From NCBI GenBank assembly GCA_024405515.1, contig JAKSOR010000012.1, positions 1-35,595 on the forward strand: 35,595 nucleotides of DNA, written 5' to 3'. Position numbers and translations under genes: made by a program. The DNA comes from Clostridia bacterium (lineage in GTDB: Bacteria > Bacillota > Clostridia > Christensenellales > CAG-917). This document shows, piece by piece, positions 7,565 to 18,967 of the stretch. The notes beneath the pieces are model-generated. The model saw only the letters and a program-made list of their open reading frames with translations. It ran no database searches and was not told the DNA's origin. The first letter of the stretch is position 1, and each line of letters opens with the position of its first letter.

Positions 7565-8422
7565 TTATATCCAGGTTAACTGCCCTTCTTTCGTTAATGT
7601 AGCCCACTTTCCGTCTTTCTTAACTTTGGCTTCGCCTTCTTCAAAAGGTGTGCCTGCATCATATTCAAACGGAATAACAACTTCGTTGTTTTTATTTATG
7701 TAACCGCACTTTTCTCCTTTACAGACAAGTGCGAGTCCTTCGGAAAAACTCATGGCAAGGTCATAATCGGCAGGAATAACCATATTATTTTCCTTATCAA
7801 TAAATCCGCATTTTTCATTGATCTCAACAACGGCAAAATCTTCCTTAAATGCAAATATTTCATCATACATTGTAGGAATTACTATCTTTGAACCATCAGA
7901 GTAACCCCATTTCCCGCCCTTCATTACCTTGCGGAGTCCGTCTTGAGGCTGAATGATTTCCTCAGTCTTCTTTGAATCCTTTTTAGGCTGTTCCTTTTGA
8001 GAGGATTTCTCTGAAAGTCCGAACTTTGACTTTGATTCTTTTTCCTTAGGCTGATTTTTCTGAGCACCACTTTCAGCCTTATTGTCTTTTTTGTTCTTCT
8101 GAGAATTGTTTTCAGGTTTTTTCTCCTGTTCGGCATCCTTTTTCAGTTCAAGACCTGCATCTTTAAGTCTGTCTTTTATCTCGAGAAGAATCTTTTTATT
8201 CAGTCCCTGAACCTTATACATGTCCTTTTCGGTTCTTTTTACAAGGTCGTATGCTTTTTCTATGTGATTTGATGAAAGGAGCTGCTTTGTTGAGTCTGAG
8301 ATTTTCAAATCGTCAAGTGTCAGATCAAGCTGTTCCTGAGAATAATTAACCAGCACTTCATTAGCATCATTCTGCTGAGGTTTATTCTTTTTTCTGTAGT
8401 AAAATTTGTTATTTTTTCCCAT
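7565..8422 (-). CDS. Protein with RNA polymerase alpha-CTD-like domain and WG repeats
   Basis: 285 residues, no signal peptide or membrane segment, so cytosolic. Residues about 35-94 align without gaps over most of their length with the C-terminal domain of RNA polymerase alpha (LDDLKIS, LVKRTEKDMYKVQGL, LLEIKDRLKDAGLEL), a tandem helix-hairpin-helix fold. The Arg that contacts UP-element DNA (R265 in E. coli) appears to be Ser and the NLG turn is GLN, so DNA binding may be lost. Residues 95-165 are a Lys/Glu/Gln-rich linker. Residues 168-285 are three full WG/CG repeats and one partial (KWGYSDG, KCGFIDK, KCGYINK, KWATLTK), a probable binding surface. First gene of a two-gene unit with the protease. 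Promoter TTGCCT-17-TATAAT lies 8 bases from the ATG. Function unknown. Confidence 0.8.
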   Translation of the reverse strand: MGKNNKFYYRKKNKPQQNDANEVLVNYSQEQLDLTLDDLKISDSTKQLLSSNHIEKAYDLVKRTEKDMYKVQGLNKKILLEIKDRLKDAGLELKKDAEQEKKPENNSQKNKKDNKAESGAQKNQPKEKESKSKFGLSEKSSQKEQPKKDSKKTEEIIQPQDGLRKVMKGGKWGYSDGSKIVIPTMYDEIFAFKEDFAVVEINEKCGFIDKENNMVIPADYDLAMSFSEGLALVCKGEKCGYINKNNEVVIPFEYDAGTPFEEGEAKVKKDGKWATLTKEGQLTWI

Positions 8423-8430
8423 AATAATTG

Positions 8431-8459
8431 ATTATACAACATACAGCTTTTTTAGGCAA
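8431..8459 (-). promoter_or_regulatory. Promoter of the WG-repeat/protease unit, leaderless type
   Basis: Minus-strand -35 TTGCCT (8454-8459), 17-base spacer, -10 TATAAT (8431-8436), then 8 bases to the ATG at 8422. No SD is possible in the predicted transcript. Confidence 0.65.
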
Positions 8460-8462
8460 TTA

Positions 8463-8500
8463 GAACGAGCACATCAAATTAATACTTAATTTGTTCGTTC
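8463..8500. promoter_or_regulatory. Inverted repeat between divergent promoters
   Basis: CAAATTAA (8475-8482) and TTAATTTG (8486-8493) are perfect inverted arms about a 3-base centre, and the outer arms GAACGA (8463-8468) and TCGTTC (8495-8500) also pair. It sits upstream of both -35 boxes, so it may be a shared regulator site. No regulator is assigned. Confidence 0.4.
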
Positions 8501-8541
8501 CATGATGCAGGTCTTTTAAGTGATTATAAATAATTACTTAA

Positions 8542-8570
8542 TTGCAATCTCATTTTCGGGGTGATATAAT
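8542..8570 (+). promoter_or_regulatory. Promoter of the secreted SH3 protein gene, leaderless type
   Basis: -35 TTGCAA (8542-8547), exact 17-base spacer with TG before the -10, -10 TATAAT (8565-8570). The ATG at 8580 is 9 bases past the -10 box. GGGGTGA at 8558-8564 resembles an SD but is too far from the ATG and upstream of the predicted transcript start. Confidence 0.7.
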
Positions 8571-8579
8571 TTCATTATT

Positions 8580-10967
8580 ATGAAGAATTCCGCTTGTAAA
8601 AAACAGTTAAACTCGCATTGGTTATCAACCCTTTTGGCCATTGTTGTTGCGTTATGTATTCTGGCAGCAGTTTTCATGGTTCCGGAAGGATTGAGTTATG
8701 CTGATTCCACTGCCGAAATCCTGTTTCCGTCAAACGGATACATGCAGACATCCTCACCTAATCTGATTTCAGCAAACGAAAACTATCTTCTCATTTTTGA
8801 CGATTCTCTGAACAGACTTTTCGTAAGAAGTTCATTATCTGCAGAGGATTATACATACGAAATCGCTGATAAAAACGTTACACAGATTCTTGCAGTCGGA
8901 AGCACCGCATTCATTTCCGCCGATGATCTTTATTACACCATTGATCTTACCGATACATCATCAGTGCTTACTCAGGTAACAATCCCGACCCCTACACCTT
9001 CAAAGAAATCTCCGCTTACAGTTGCATCTGACGGAACATATATTTATGCAAAATCAGTTGCAGGATGTATTTCTGTATATGATGAAAATTTAGAAACCGC
9101 TTTTGAGGCAGACAATATTTATCAGGACATACTCACAGGTAAATGCGTTTTTGCCGGTAACGCTGATACAGTATTCACCTTCACTTCAAGCAGCGGAACC
9201 CCATACTTCAACACATATAAATTCGGTGATGCGGAGTACAGCGAATACGAAGCGGAATATTATGTTCAGGAAGCCTATGCAGGAGATGTGATTTTCGCAT
9301 CCGATAACGGTGAGATAATCATAGTAAACAAGGATGATGGAACTCTGATAAAAGAAACTGAAATAATGCCGGATTCGTTCTGTGCATTCGGCAGCACACT
9401 CTATACAGTTGTAGGCGATGTTATATCAGTATACACTTATGAAGCAGCTGATAATTCCTTAACACTTATATCATCTATAAGCATGTCCGGTTCTGACAAC
9501 AGACACTTAAACCTGCCGTTAGATGTAGTTAAAACCTTTGATATGTTAATTGTGGCTGACAGCAACAACAACCGTGCAGGCTTTATTAACTCTTCAGGAG
9601 AAATGGAAACAGTATCTCTTCCTGCCTCCCCGTTTAAACTTACCGTCTCACAGGATGCAGTTTATGCGCTCTGCTCTGACGGCAATGTGTATAAGATTTC
9701 AGGAGGTGCTGTAGCACAGACGTATGCAGTTGAAGGTGCGCTTGACATTACATTCCTTGATAAACTTTATGCACTTAAAAATGACGGGATATATACACTG
9801 ATCGGTGGCAGATTCGTTAAGTTCCTGAGCCTTTCAGAAGGAAGACTTATCACCTCAGCAAAAGATGGTTCTTCACTTTATGTTCTTACTGATTCGGAAG
9901 TAAAAGTCGTGTCCCGTGATGCGTATCTTTTCTCAACTTCTCTCACCGGTTCATTTGAAAACGTATCAGAATTTGAAGCGGACTATGCAGGAAACCTTTA
10001 CATGCTCGAGGAATCCACAGTCACAAAATACACAAATTCGCTTTATTCATTAGAAGCATCAGGAACCTATGAAGCAAATTCTTATCTGACCATCTCCCCT
10101 AATTCATTCTGCATAGACGGAGAAAATATATATATTTCATGTGATGAATGCTTAATAATTAAAGATTTATTCAAGACAGTAACAAAAGATTCATATACTG
10201 AAGATGAATTATTACCTGGAGACGAAACTCTTACTTACTTTGAAAAATCCAATGCAAACGCATTTATGACTGATGCATTCGGAAATCCGGATTCGGTTAC
10301 AAAAGTTCCGGGATATGCAATCGGTATATATGAAAATGTTAAGAAGAATACAGATCTGGTTCTCGCAAAGACAAAAGACGGATACTTTATTGTCAATATT
10401 AATGATTTCACCCAAACGGAATCCCAGCAGAATATAAATATCTACAAAACAAATAAAGATGCAGATGCTTACACGGATTTATTGTCTTCCCCTACCCAAA
10501 TACCTGCAGGAACAGAACTTACAGCTCTTTATCAGCAGACTATAGACGGGAAAACATACATAAGAACAACATACAGTGATTCAGAATATTTTGTTGAAGC
10601 ATCCTCACTTGAACTGATTCAGGAAATCATAATTGATGACCCTGAGCCACAGGAACCGGCAAAAACATATGCAAGAATAAAATCCTCAAGAATCGGAAGC
10701 AAAGTCAGTATATACCAAAATGCTGCGGAAAACTCTCCGGTAATTCTTCAATTAGTGGATGGCAAAAAAGTTCAGGTTCTTTCTGAGGAAGATGAATTCT
10801 GCAGAATTTCATACAACGGAACAGAAGGATATATCCTTAAATCATCCCTTCAGTTCAAAGGTCTGACAACGATTCAGACAATAGCAATTGTTCTTTCGGT
10901 AATAGTACTTGCTGCAGGAAGTGTAATTGCAGTTTCATTCTACTGGCAGAAAAAGAAAAACATATAA
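8580..10967 (+). CDS. Secreted/membrane-anchored protein with propeller-like body and SH3-like C-terminus
   Basis: 795 residues. Signal peptide about 1-41 (likely cut after LSYA). The body has many short repeats of the kind seen in beta-propellers (for example GTYIYAKSVAG, GSTLYTVVGDV, DAVYALCSDGNVYKIS, GSSLYVLTDSEVKVVS), so it is probably a 6- to 8-bladed propeller, unassigned. Residues about 630-700 and 705-762 look like bacterial SH3 modules; the second ends in FCRISYNGTEGYILKSSL, a typical cell-wall-binding pattern. A terminal membrane helix (about 764-786) ends in QKKKNI, placing the bulk outside. The same topology (signal, large ectodomain, C-terminal helix, basic stop) is seen in the divergently transcribed protease, which hints at a joint envelope role. 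Start chosen because the signal peptide begins here. Confidence 0.75.
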   Translation: MKNSACKKQLNSHWLSTLLAIVVALCILAAVFMVPEGLSYADSTAEILFPSNGYMQTSSPNLISANENYLLIFDDSLNRLFVRSSLSAEDYTYEIADKNVTQILAVGSTAFISADDLYYTIDLTDTSSVLTQVTIPTPTPSKKSPLTVASDGTYIYAKSVAGCISVYDENLETAFEADNIYQDILTGKCVFAGNADTVFTFTSSSGTPYFNTYKFGDAEYSEYEAEYYVQEAYAGDVIFASDNGEIIIVNKDDGTLIKETEIMPDSFCAFGSTLYTVVGDVISVYTYEAADNSLTLISSISMSGSDNRHLNLPLDVVKTFDMLIVADSNNNRAGFINSSGEMETVSLPASPFKLTVSQDAVYALCSDGNVYKISGGAVAQTYAVEGALDITFLDKLYALKNDGIYTLIGGRFVKFLSLSEGRLITSAKDGSSLYVLTDSEVKVVSRDAYLFSTSLTGSFENVSEFEADYAGNLYMLEESTVTKYTNSLYSLEASGTYEANSYLTISPNSFCIDGENIYISCDECLIIKDLFKTVTKDSYTEDELLPGDETLTYFEKSNANAFMTDAFGNPDSVTKVPGYAIGIYENVKKNTDLVLAKTKDGYFIVNINDFTQTESQQNINIYKTNKDADAYTDLLSSPTQIPAGTELTALYQQTIDGKTYIRTTYSDSEYFVEASSLELIQEIIIDDPEPQEPAKTYARIKSSRIGSKVSIYQNAAENSPVILQLVDGKKVQVLSEEDEFCRISYNGTEGYILKSSLQFKGLTTIQTIAIVLSVIVLAAGSVIAVSFYWQKKKNI

Positions 10968-10993
10968 TATCATATATCTAATCGGGCAAAACA

Positions 10994-11019
10994 AAAGGAA
11001 CTCATCGCTGAGTTCCTTT
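10994..11019. terminator. Bidirectional terminator between convergent genes
   Basis: Perfect 11-bp stem AAAGGAACTCA/TGAGTTCCTTT with loop TCGC. T-rich on both exits, serving the SH3 protein gene (+) and the flavin oxidoreductase gene (-). Confidence 0.85.
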
Positions 11020-11037
11020 ATTATTTATGCACTTTGA

Positions 11038-13206
11038 TTATTTCTGTTTAACAAACTTTCTTGGCTCAAAACCAATTTTAGTTGTTGCAACATCGTATGC
11101 CTGTCTTGTTGCATCTGCAATTCTTCCGATCTTGCCTGCATCACCGATTACATAGAGATTGTCAATATTTGCTTCCTCACATTCCTTAACGAGTTCGTTA
11201 ACCGGTCTTGAACCGAGTGAGAGAACAACTACATCAGCATCAATGTGTTTCGGAGCACCTGCCGATACAGGTTTCTTATCCTTTCCGATTGTAACTGGTT
11301 CAACAACAACGCCTGTATCATCAATTTCATTGAGTTTATGTGATACAACATATTCTGTTCCCTTATCATCAAGTTTCGGAATGATGTCATCAAGATGCTG
11401 GAACCATGTTCCAGGAGCAATTGAACTCTGCATTTCAACTATAGTGACTTTATTATCTTTTTCGACTAAGAGTTCTGCAGTTTCAAGACCTGTCATACCT
11501 GAACCGATTAATGCAACTTTCTTTCCTTCGATACTTACCTGACCTGAAAGGATTTCTGTTGTTGTGTATACATTTGCATGGTCAACACCCTTAATTGCTC
11601 TTGGTTTGACTGCTGAAGCTCCTGTAGCAATTACTACAGCGTATGGATTATATGATTTGATAAGATCAACTGTTGCTTCTGTATTGAGTTTGATTTCAGC
11701 ACCGAATTTCTCAGCATTTGTCTTCATATCCTCGAAGCACCATCCGAGTTTTTCTTTCTTAGGTGGCTTATTTGCAAGCTGAATCTGTCCGCCGACTTCT
11801 GCTGCTTTTTCAAGAACTACAGGTTTGAATCCTCTTCTTGCAAGGAATTCCGCACATGTAAGTCCCGCAACACCGGCTCCGACAACAACAACTGTTCTGT
11901 CTTTACCATCTCTTCTGATTTCTCTTGCTTCTTTTTCACGTCCTACTGTCGGGTTTACTGAGCAATAGCCATGATCTCCGTGGTAAGCATTATCCTGCAT
12001 GCTCTGAATACAATAGAGACAGCAGATACAACGCTTGATTTCGTTTTCTCTTCCGTTCTGTGCTTTTTCTGCAAAATAAGGATCTGCAATATGAGGACGT
12101 CCGAGGGAAACCATATCCTGAACTCCTTCCTGAAGCTGTTTTTCAGCCTGTTCCGGTGTTCTTATAAGGTTAGCTGCGATTACAGGAATCTTAACTGCTT
12201 TCTTAACTTCTGCTGCAAGATATTTTCTCCATCCAAGTTCAAATGAAGTAGGTTCAAGCCAGTAATTGAATCTGTCATATCCTGCTGATGATACGTCGAT
12301 TGCATTTACGCCCATTGCCTCGATGGCTTTTGCGTATCTGACACCCTGTGCCATATCATAACCTTTGTTCGGCTGTTCTTCATAATGATCACCGACTCTT
12401 CCTTTCTTGCTGTAGAATTCATCAATTGAAAGTCTGACGATAATAGGATAATCCTCTCCGCATTCTTTTCTGATTCCTTCAACGATTTCTTTTAAGAAAC
12501 GGAGTCTGTTTTCTTCTGATCCGCCGTATTCATCTGTTCTCTGGTTTGTATTCGGTGATAAGAACTGCTGAATGAGATATCCGTGTGTTCCGTGAAGTTC
12601 GACACCGTCTACTCCGGCCTTTTTACAACGGACAGCACCATCTACATACTGCTGAATAACCTGTTTTACTTCTCTGTGTGATAATGCTCTTACCTTAGTA
12701 TTTGCATAATATGCAGGTTCACATGCTGAAGCAGATACTGCTCTCTTTGAAATGTGATATTTTTCAAGTGTAGGTGCAATCTTCGGAGCAATGTTGAATA
12801 ACATTTTCGGGAATTTTTTGAAAGCTCTTGTACATGCAATACAAAGAGGAACTGTTCCGATTGCAAGACCTACATTCTGTCTTCCTGGATGATGGAGCTG
12901 AACAACAAGTTTTGCTCCGTGAGAATGGATTCTGTCTGCAAATTCCTTCATTTTCGGAATCTGATAATCCTGTGACATACCGAGCTGTGCAAATGCTGCT
13001 GCTCCGTGTTTATCATTAATACGGCAGATTTCAGTCATGATAAGACCTGTGCCGCCTTTTGCTCTTTCTTCATAATAATCCATAAGCATATCCGTTGCCT
13101 GGCCGTCAAACTGACCGAATCCCATGAGCATCGGAGACATTGCTATACGGTTTTTAACTTCCATTGTACCGATTTTAATCGGTGTAAACAGCATTTTGTA
13201 TTCCAT
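11038..13206 (-). CDS. FMN/FAD/Fe-S NADH-dependent enoate reductase-like flavoenzyme
   Basis: 722 residues. Residues 1-375 form an old-yellow-enzyme TIM barrel with the family segment HGTHGYLIQQFLSP (205-218) followed by RTDEYGGS and NRLRF. A Cys cluster follows (C393, C396, C399 with C395, then C415 in CSVNP), placed as the 4Fe-4S ligands of 2-enoate and 2,4-dienoyl-CoA reductases; the spacing C-x2-C-x2-C differs from the common C-x2-C-x3-C. The C-terminal half has two dinucleotide-binding motifs, GAGVAG (443-448, FAD) and GSGMTG (568-573, NAD(P)H). Electrons would flow NAD(P)H to FAD to Fe-S to FMN to an unsaturated substrate. The substrate is not predictable; bile acid, cinnamate or enoate relatives are all possible. 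Single gene with SD AAGGGG. Confidence 0.88.
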   Translation of the reverse strand: MEYKMLFTPIKIGTMEVKNRIAMSPMLMGFGQFDGQATDMLMDYYEERAKGGTGLIMTEICRINDKHGAAAFAQLGMSQDYQIPKMKEFADRIHSHGAKLVVQLHHPGRQNVGLAIGTVPLCIACTRAFKKFPKMLFNIAPKIAPTLEKYHISKRAVSASACEPAYYANTKVRALSHREVKQVIQQYVDGAVRCKKAGVDGVELHGTHGYLIQQFLSPNTNQRTDEYGGSEENRLRFLKEIVEGIRKECGEDYPIIVRLSIDEFYSKKGRVGDHYEEQPNKGYDMAQGVRYAKAIEAMGVNAIDVSSAGYDRFNYWLEPTSFELGWRKYLAAEVKKAVKIPVIAANLIRTPEQAEKQLQEGVQDMVSLGRPHIADPYFAEKAQNGRENEIKRCICCLYCIQSMQDNAYHGDHGYCSVNPTVGREKEAREIRRDGKDRTVVVVGAGVAGLTCAEFLARRGFKPVVLEKAAEVGGQIQLANKPPKKEKLGWCFEDMKTNAEKFGAEIKLNTEATVDLIKSYNPYAVVIATGASAVKPRAIKGVDHANVYTTTEILSGQVSIEGKKVALIGSGMTGLETAELLVEKDNKVTIVEMQSSIAPGTWFQHLDDIIPKLDDKGTEYVVSHKLNEIDDTGVVVEPVTIGKDKKPVSAGAPKHIDADVVVLSLGSRPVNELVKECEEANIDNLYVIGDAGKIGRIADATRQAYDVATTKIGFEPRKFVKQK

Positions 13207-13277
13207 AGTTTACCCCTTCATAGTTATACTAGATTAATGATATTATAACACTTGTATTATTATTTTCAACTGCAATA

Positions 13278-13716
13278 TTATGCAGTTTGTATGATTTTTC
13301 TGTCTTTGGAAAGCACATTTTCAACGGATACCGACAAATCAGGTGCCACGGTTATGCTGATTGCATAATCAGCAGTGTGCTCTTCTTTCTCCCAGTTTCT
13401 GTAATATAGAAGGCTTATTTCGCATCTTCCTTCCTTGATTCCTTCGAAAATGTATGTCTGAGTTCCCCCGACTCCGGTCATTCCGCTTTCATGTTCATCT
13501 TCTTTATATGAGGAATCCTTAAGTGAGATAACACTCTCATCGGATACTTCAGAGTGCCATGTGTATCCTGTCGTCGGATTTGCACTGAGGGCAATCTCTA
13601 AAGTGTTTCCATAGATTTTATATGTATCTTTTCCCATCATTTCTTCCTTATCTTTATCACATGCCGTCACCATAATGGCAAAAAATAAAAAAAGGCAGAT
13701 AATCGGGATAAATTTC

Positions 13717-13724
<8 letters not shown>
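13278..13724 (-). CDS. Chagasin-like (I42 family) protease-inhibitor lipoprotein
   Basis: 148 residues. Lipoprotein signal with lipobox VTAC (C22). The mature part shows the chagasin/ICP loop signatures: NPTTGYTW (49-56, the loop that enters the active site of papain-type proteases), GVGG (84-87) and YYRNW (107-111, at the place of the usual RPW). Relatives are tight-binding inhibitors of papain-like cysteine proteases; the target here is unknown. The ATG lies 8 bases inside the end of atpC, with AGAAAGG as SD, so it is translated with the ATP synthase operon as its last gene. No cysteine protease is seen in the window. Confidence 0.8.
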
Positions 13725-16391
<2,667 letters not shown>

Positions 16392-16393
16392 TT

Positions 16394-18121
16394 TTATTTA
16401 AAATCCGATGCGGCTTTTCTTGATTCATCGATTATGAGCTGCTTATCGGCATCACTCAGCAGTCCCGTTGAAAGAATACGTCTTAAAAGACTCTCGTTAT
16501 TTTTATGGAAACGTGAAAGGAGTTCTTTTATAAATCTTTCGATATCCTCATAACGGATTCCGTCAAGCACGTGTGCCTGGGCCATTGTGATTATCACAAT
16601 CTGCTCTGAAAGAGAATAAGGACTTGCCTGTTTCTGACACAAAAGTCTCATAAGTCCCTTGCCATAGGCAAGCTGACGGCGTGTTGCCTCATCAAGGTCT
16701 GATGCAAACTGTGTGAACACCTTCATTTCCCTGTACTGTGCAAGATCAAGACGGAGTCCCTTAACAGATTTTTTCATGGCTTTGAGCTGTGCATCCCCGC
16801 CTACTCGGGATACGGAAAGTCCGATATTCACAGCAGGTCTCTGTCCTGAATAGAAGAGATCACTTTCAAGGAATATCTGACCGTCAGTGATTGAGATAAT
16901 ATTTGTCGGGATATAAGCAGCGACATCACCTGACTGCGTTTCGACAACAGGAAGTGCCGTGATTGAACCACCGCCGAGTTCATCAGAGAGCCTTGCAGAT
17001 CTTTCAAGAAGTCTTGAATGGAGATAGAATACATCTCCAGGATATGCCTCTCTTCCCGGGGATCTGCCAAGAAGAAGTGATAATGATCTGTATGCCACAG
17101 CATGTTTTGAAAGATCATCGTAAACAATAAGGACATCTTTTCCCTGATACATAAAGTACTCGGCAAGAGCACATCCTGCATAAGGTGCGATATAAAGAAG
17201 CGGAGCCGGATCAGATGCTGTTGCTGCAAGAACGCATGTGTAATCCATTGCACCGTGTTTTTTAAGCATATTCACAACCGATGAAACAGAACTTGCCTTT
17301 GCACCGATTGCAACATAGATACATATACAGTTTTTGCCCTTCTGATTAATGATTGTATCAAGAGCTATAGCTGTTTTTCCTGTCTGGCGGTCTCCTATAA
17401 TAAGTTCTCTCTGTCCGCGTCCTATAGGGAACATGGAATCGATGGCAAGTATACCTGTTTCCATAGGAACCCTGACCTGCTGTCTTTCGACAATTGACGG
17501 AGCAGCTGATTCAACAGGTCTGTATGAAGAGGATATGATTTCACCTTCACCGTCTATAGGTGAACCGAGTGAATTAACGATTCTTCCGAGGAAATTGTCA
17601 CCGACCGGGATTCCTGCGACTCTTTCAGTACGTTTAACAACGGAACCTTCGGTTACAAAATTATCATCATCAAATAAAATACATCCGAGTTCATTTTCCT
17701 TTAAATTAAGGACCATTCCCCTGACCCCGGATTCAAAAATAAGGATTTCCCCGTATGTAGCTTTTGTAAGACCTGTGACTTTTGCAATACCGTCTCCTAC
17801 GGAGATAACAGTACCGGTTTCTTCTGCAAGAGCCTTCGGCGTCCAGTTTTTGACTGTCTCACGGATTAAAGGAATTACATTGTCTTTGGAATATAACGAG
17901 AGAACTTCCTTTTTTAACTGATTAAGTCTTCCCTCATCTGTCCAGTCATATGTTTCCGAGCCGGCAGTAAGTCTGAAACCTTTTTTAATGGTTTCATCCT
18001 TAACAAAAGAAAATTCAGCATCCTCACCGTATTTAGCGGATACAAATGCTCTGAATTTTTCTTCCTGGGCCGGTGACGGAGCCTGGGATGAATAAAGGAT
18101 GGCTTTTATATTATTTTTCAT
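16394..18121 (-). CDS. atpA: ATP synthase F1 alpha subunit with fused delta (OSCP) C-terminal domain
   Basis: 575 residues, about 73 longer than a usual alpha. From residue 81 onward it is a standard alpha: N-terminal helix ([12 protein letters not shown]), crown domain from [13 protein letters not shown], Walker A GDRQTGKT (243-250), and SRVGG with the arginine finger. Residues 1-75 match the C-terminal domain of delta. Against E. coli delta the positions D42, G48, A53, G54, D59, G64, R65, L66 and L69 line up without gaps, after an initial strand resembling the delta start ([14 protein letters not shown]). The first Met after M1 is M136, inside the crown, so the extension should be translated. 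No separate delta gene lies between atpF and atpA, where it normally is; atpA instead overlaps atpF by 11 bases. Alpha identity is certain, the delta match strong by eye. Confidence 0.93.
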   Translation of the reverse strand: MKNNIKAILYSSQAPSPAQEEKFRAFVSAKYGEDAEFSFVKDETIKKGFRLTAGSETYDWTDEGRLNQLKKEVLSLYSKDNVIPLIRETVKNWTPKALAEETGTVISVGDGIAKVTGLTKATYGEILIFESGVRGMVLNLKENELGCILFDDDNFVTEGSVVKRTERVAGIPVGDNFLGRIVNSLGSPIDGEGEIISSSYRPVESAAPSIVERQQVRVPMETGILAIDSMFPIGRGQRELIIGDRQTGKTAIALDTIINQKGKNCICIYVAIGAKASSVSSVVNMLKKHGAMDYTCVLAATASDPAPLLYIAPYAGCALAEYFMYQGKDVLIVYDDLSKHAVAYRSLSLLLGRSPGREAYPGDVFYLHSRLLERSARLSDELGGGSITALPVVETQSGDVAAYIPTNIISITDGQIFLESDLFYSGQRPAVNIGLSVSRVGGDAQLKAMKKSVKGLRLDLAQYREMKVFTQFASDLDEATRRQLAYGKGLMRLLCQKQASPYSLSEQIVIITMAQAHVLDGIRYEDIERFIKELLSRFHKNNESLLRRILSTGLLSDADKQLIIDESRKAASDFK

Positions 18122-18590
18122 CTTTTTCTGCGTCTGTCAGGAACTCATCATATGTGTCGGATGTGTTTCCTTTGACAATCTTATCTGCCATTGCTGCTGC
18201 AATTTCGGCAATTTCAGTCTGTGCTCCCGAAATAATATCCTCTTTCTCTTTAAGGGATTTCTTTCTTGCACTTTCAATAATTGACTCTGCTTCTTTTTCA
18301 GCCTCAGCACGCTGTTCATCAATTTCTTTTGAAAAACTGTCGTATGCTGCTTTCTGTTTTTCTGCTATTTCCTCGTCGGAAGCCTTTAATTTATTTTCAT
18401 ATGAGGACTTAAGCTCTTCGGCATCGGAGAGTTTTTTGTTAGCCTCATCGTCAATATTCTTATAGTAGTCTTCCCTTTTCTTCATGAATTTCTTTATAGG
18501 ATTATAAAGAAGGAAGAACAGAACACAAAACAGGATGGCAAAGTTTAATAAATGTAATAATATCTGTTGCCAGTCTATGTTTAACGGCAT
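18111..18590 (-). CDS. atpF: ATP synthase Fo b subunit
   Basis: 159 residues, normal length. One N-terminal membrane helix (about 10-30) with the cytosolic junction [11 protein letters not shown], then a long charged coiled coil, then [12 protein letters not shown]. It is the peripheral stalk; its C-terminus normally binds the C-terminal domain of delta, which here is at the start of the alpha chain encoded directly downstream. SD GGAGG is well placed. Confidence 0.93.
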   Translation of the reverse strand: MPLNIDWQQILLHLLNFAILFCVLFFLLYNPIKKFMKKREDYYKNIDDEANKKLSDAEELKSSYENKLKASDEEIAEKQKAAYDSFSKEIDEQRAEAEKEAESIIESARKKSLKEKEDIISGAQTEIAEIAAAMADKIVKGNTSDTYDEFLTDAEKDEK

Positions 18591-18604
18591 AGTTTACCTC
18601 CGGA

Positions 18605-18967
18605 TTAAAGAACGAAGATGATTAAAATCGTTACGATAAGTGCGTAAATGATAGCGGTTTCGATGAATACAAGACCAAGCATTGTGTTTGTTCTGATCTT
18701 GCCGTCTGCTTCAGGCTGACGTGAAATACCGTCGTTTGCCTTGGCAACCGCAATACCCATACCGATTGCACCGCCTAATGCAGCAAGACCGATTGCGACA
18801 CCGGCTGCAATAGCTTTTGAAGACTTCGAGTTGTCTGCAGGCTGAGCCTGGGATGAACCGTCTTCAGCATATGTGACATTAGCTGGCATAAAGATTACTG
18901 CTGCCATGATAATAAGCATCAGTACTGCGAATAATACGACTGAAGTTTTTACAATTGAGTTTTTCAT
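18605..18967 (-). CDS. atpE: ATP synthase Fo c subunit with N-terminal signal-like extension
   Basis: 120 residues against the usual 70-90. The c hairpin occupies 50-120: helix 1 rich in Gly/Ala (GLAALGGAIGMGIAVAKA), loop RQPEA (83-87), helix 2 with the ion-carrying E103 (LGLVFIETAIIYALIV). Residues 1-34 look like a cleavable signal peptide (hydrophobic 10-28, VTYA then ED), followed by a polar segment 35-49. E103-T104 and Y108 resemble the Na+ site of Ilyobacter c, but the Gln of helix 1 is replaced by Met, so a proton-type ring is more likely. Its ATG overlaps the atpB stop (ATGA). SD GGAGG. Confidence 0.94.
   Translation of the reverse strand: MKNSIVKTSVVLFAVLMLIIMAAVIFMPANVTYAEDGSSQAQPADNSKSSKAIAAGVAIGLAALGGAIGMGIAVAKANDGISRQPEADGKIRTNTMLGLVFIETAIIYALIVTILIIFVL

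Noticed and set aside
5554..8422. Type VII secretion-associated mycosin locus
   Set aside because: The S8 protease has a similar signal and C-terminal anchor, but no EccC, EccB/D or WXG100 genes occur nearby.
13268..13287. Terminator after the chagasin-like gene
   Set aside because: A 7-bp stem (AACTGCA/TGCAGTT) is present but no T-run follows on the minus strand; too weak to call.
16828..17253. Minus-strand open frame of 141 codons inside atpA
   Set aside because: Out-of-frame shadow of the conserved alpha subunit.
17349..17921. Plus-strand open frame of 190 codons opposite atpA
   Set aside because: Antisense shadow without SD or family features.
18605..18967. Sodium-dependent ATP synthase
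   Set aside because: E103, T104 and Y108 resemble the sodium site, but the helix-1 Gln is Met, so the signature is incomplete.
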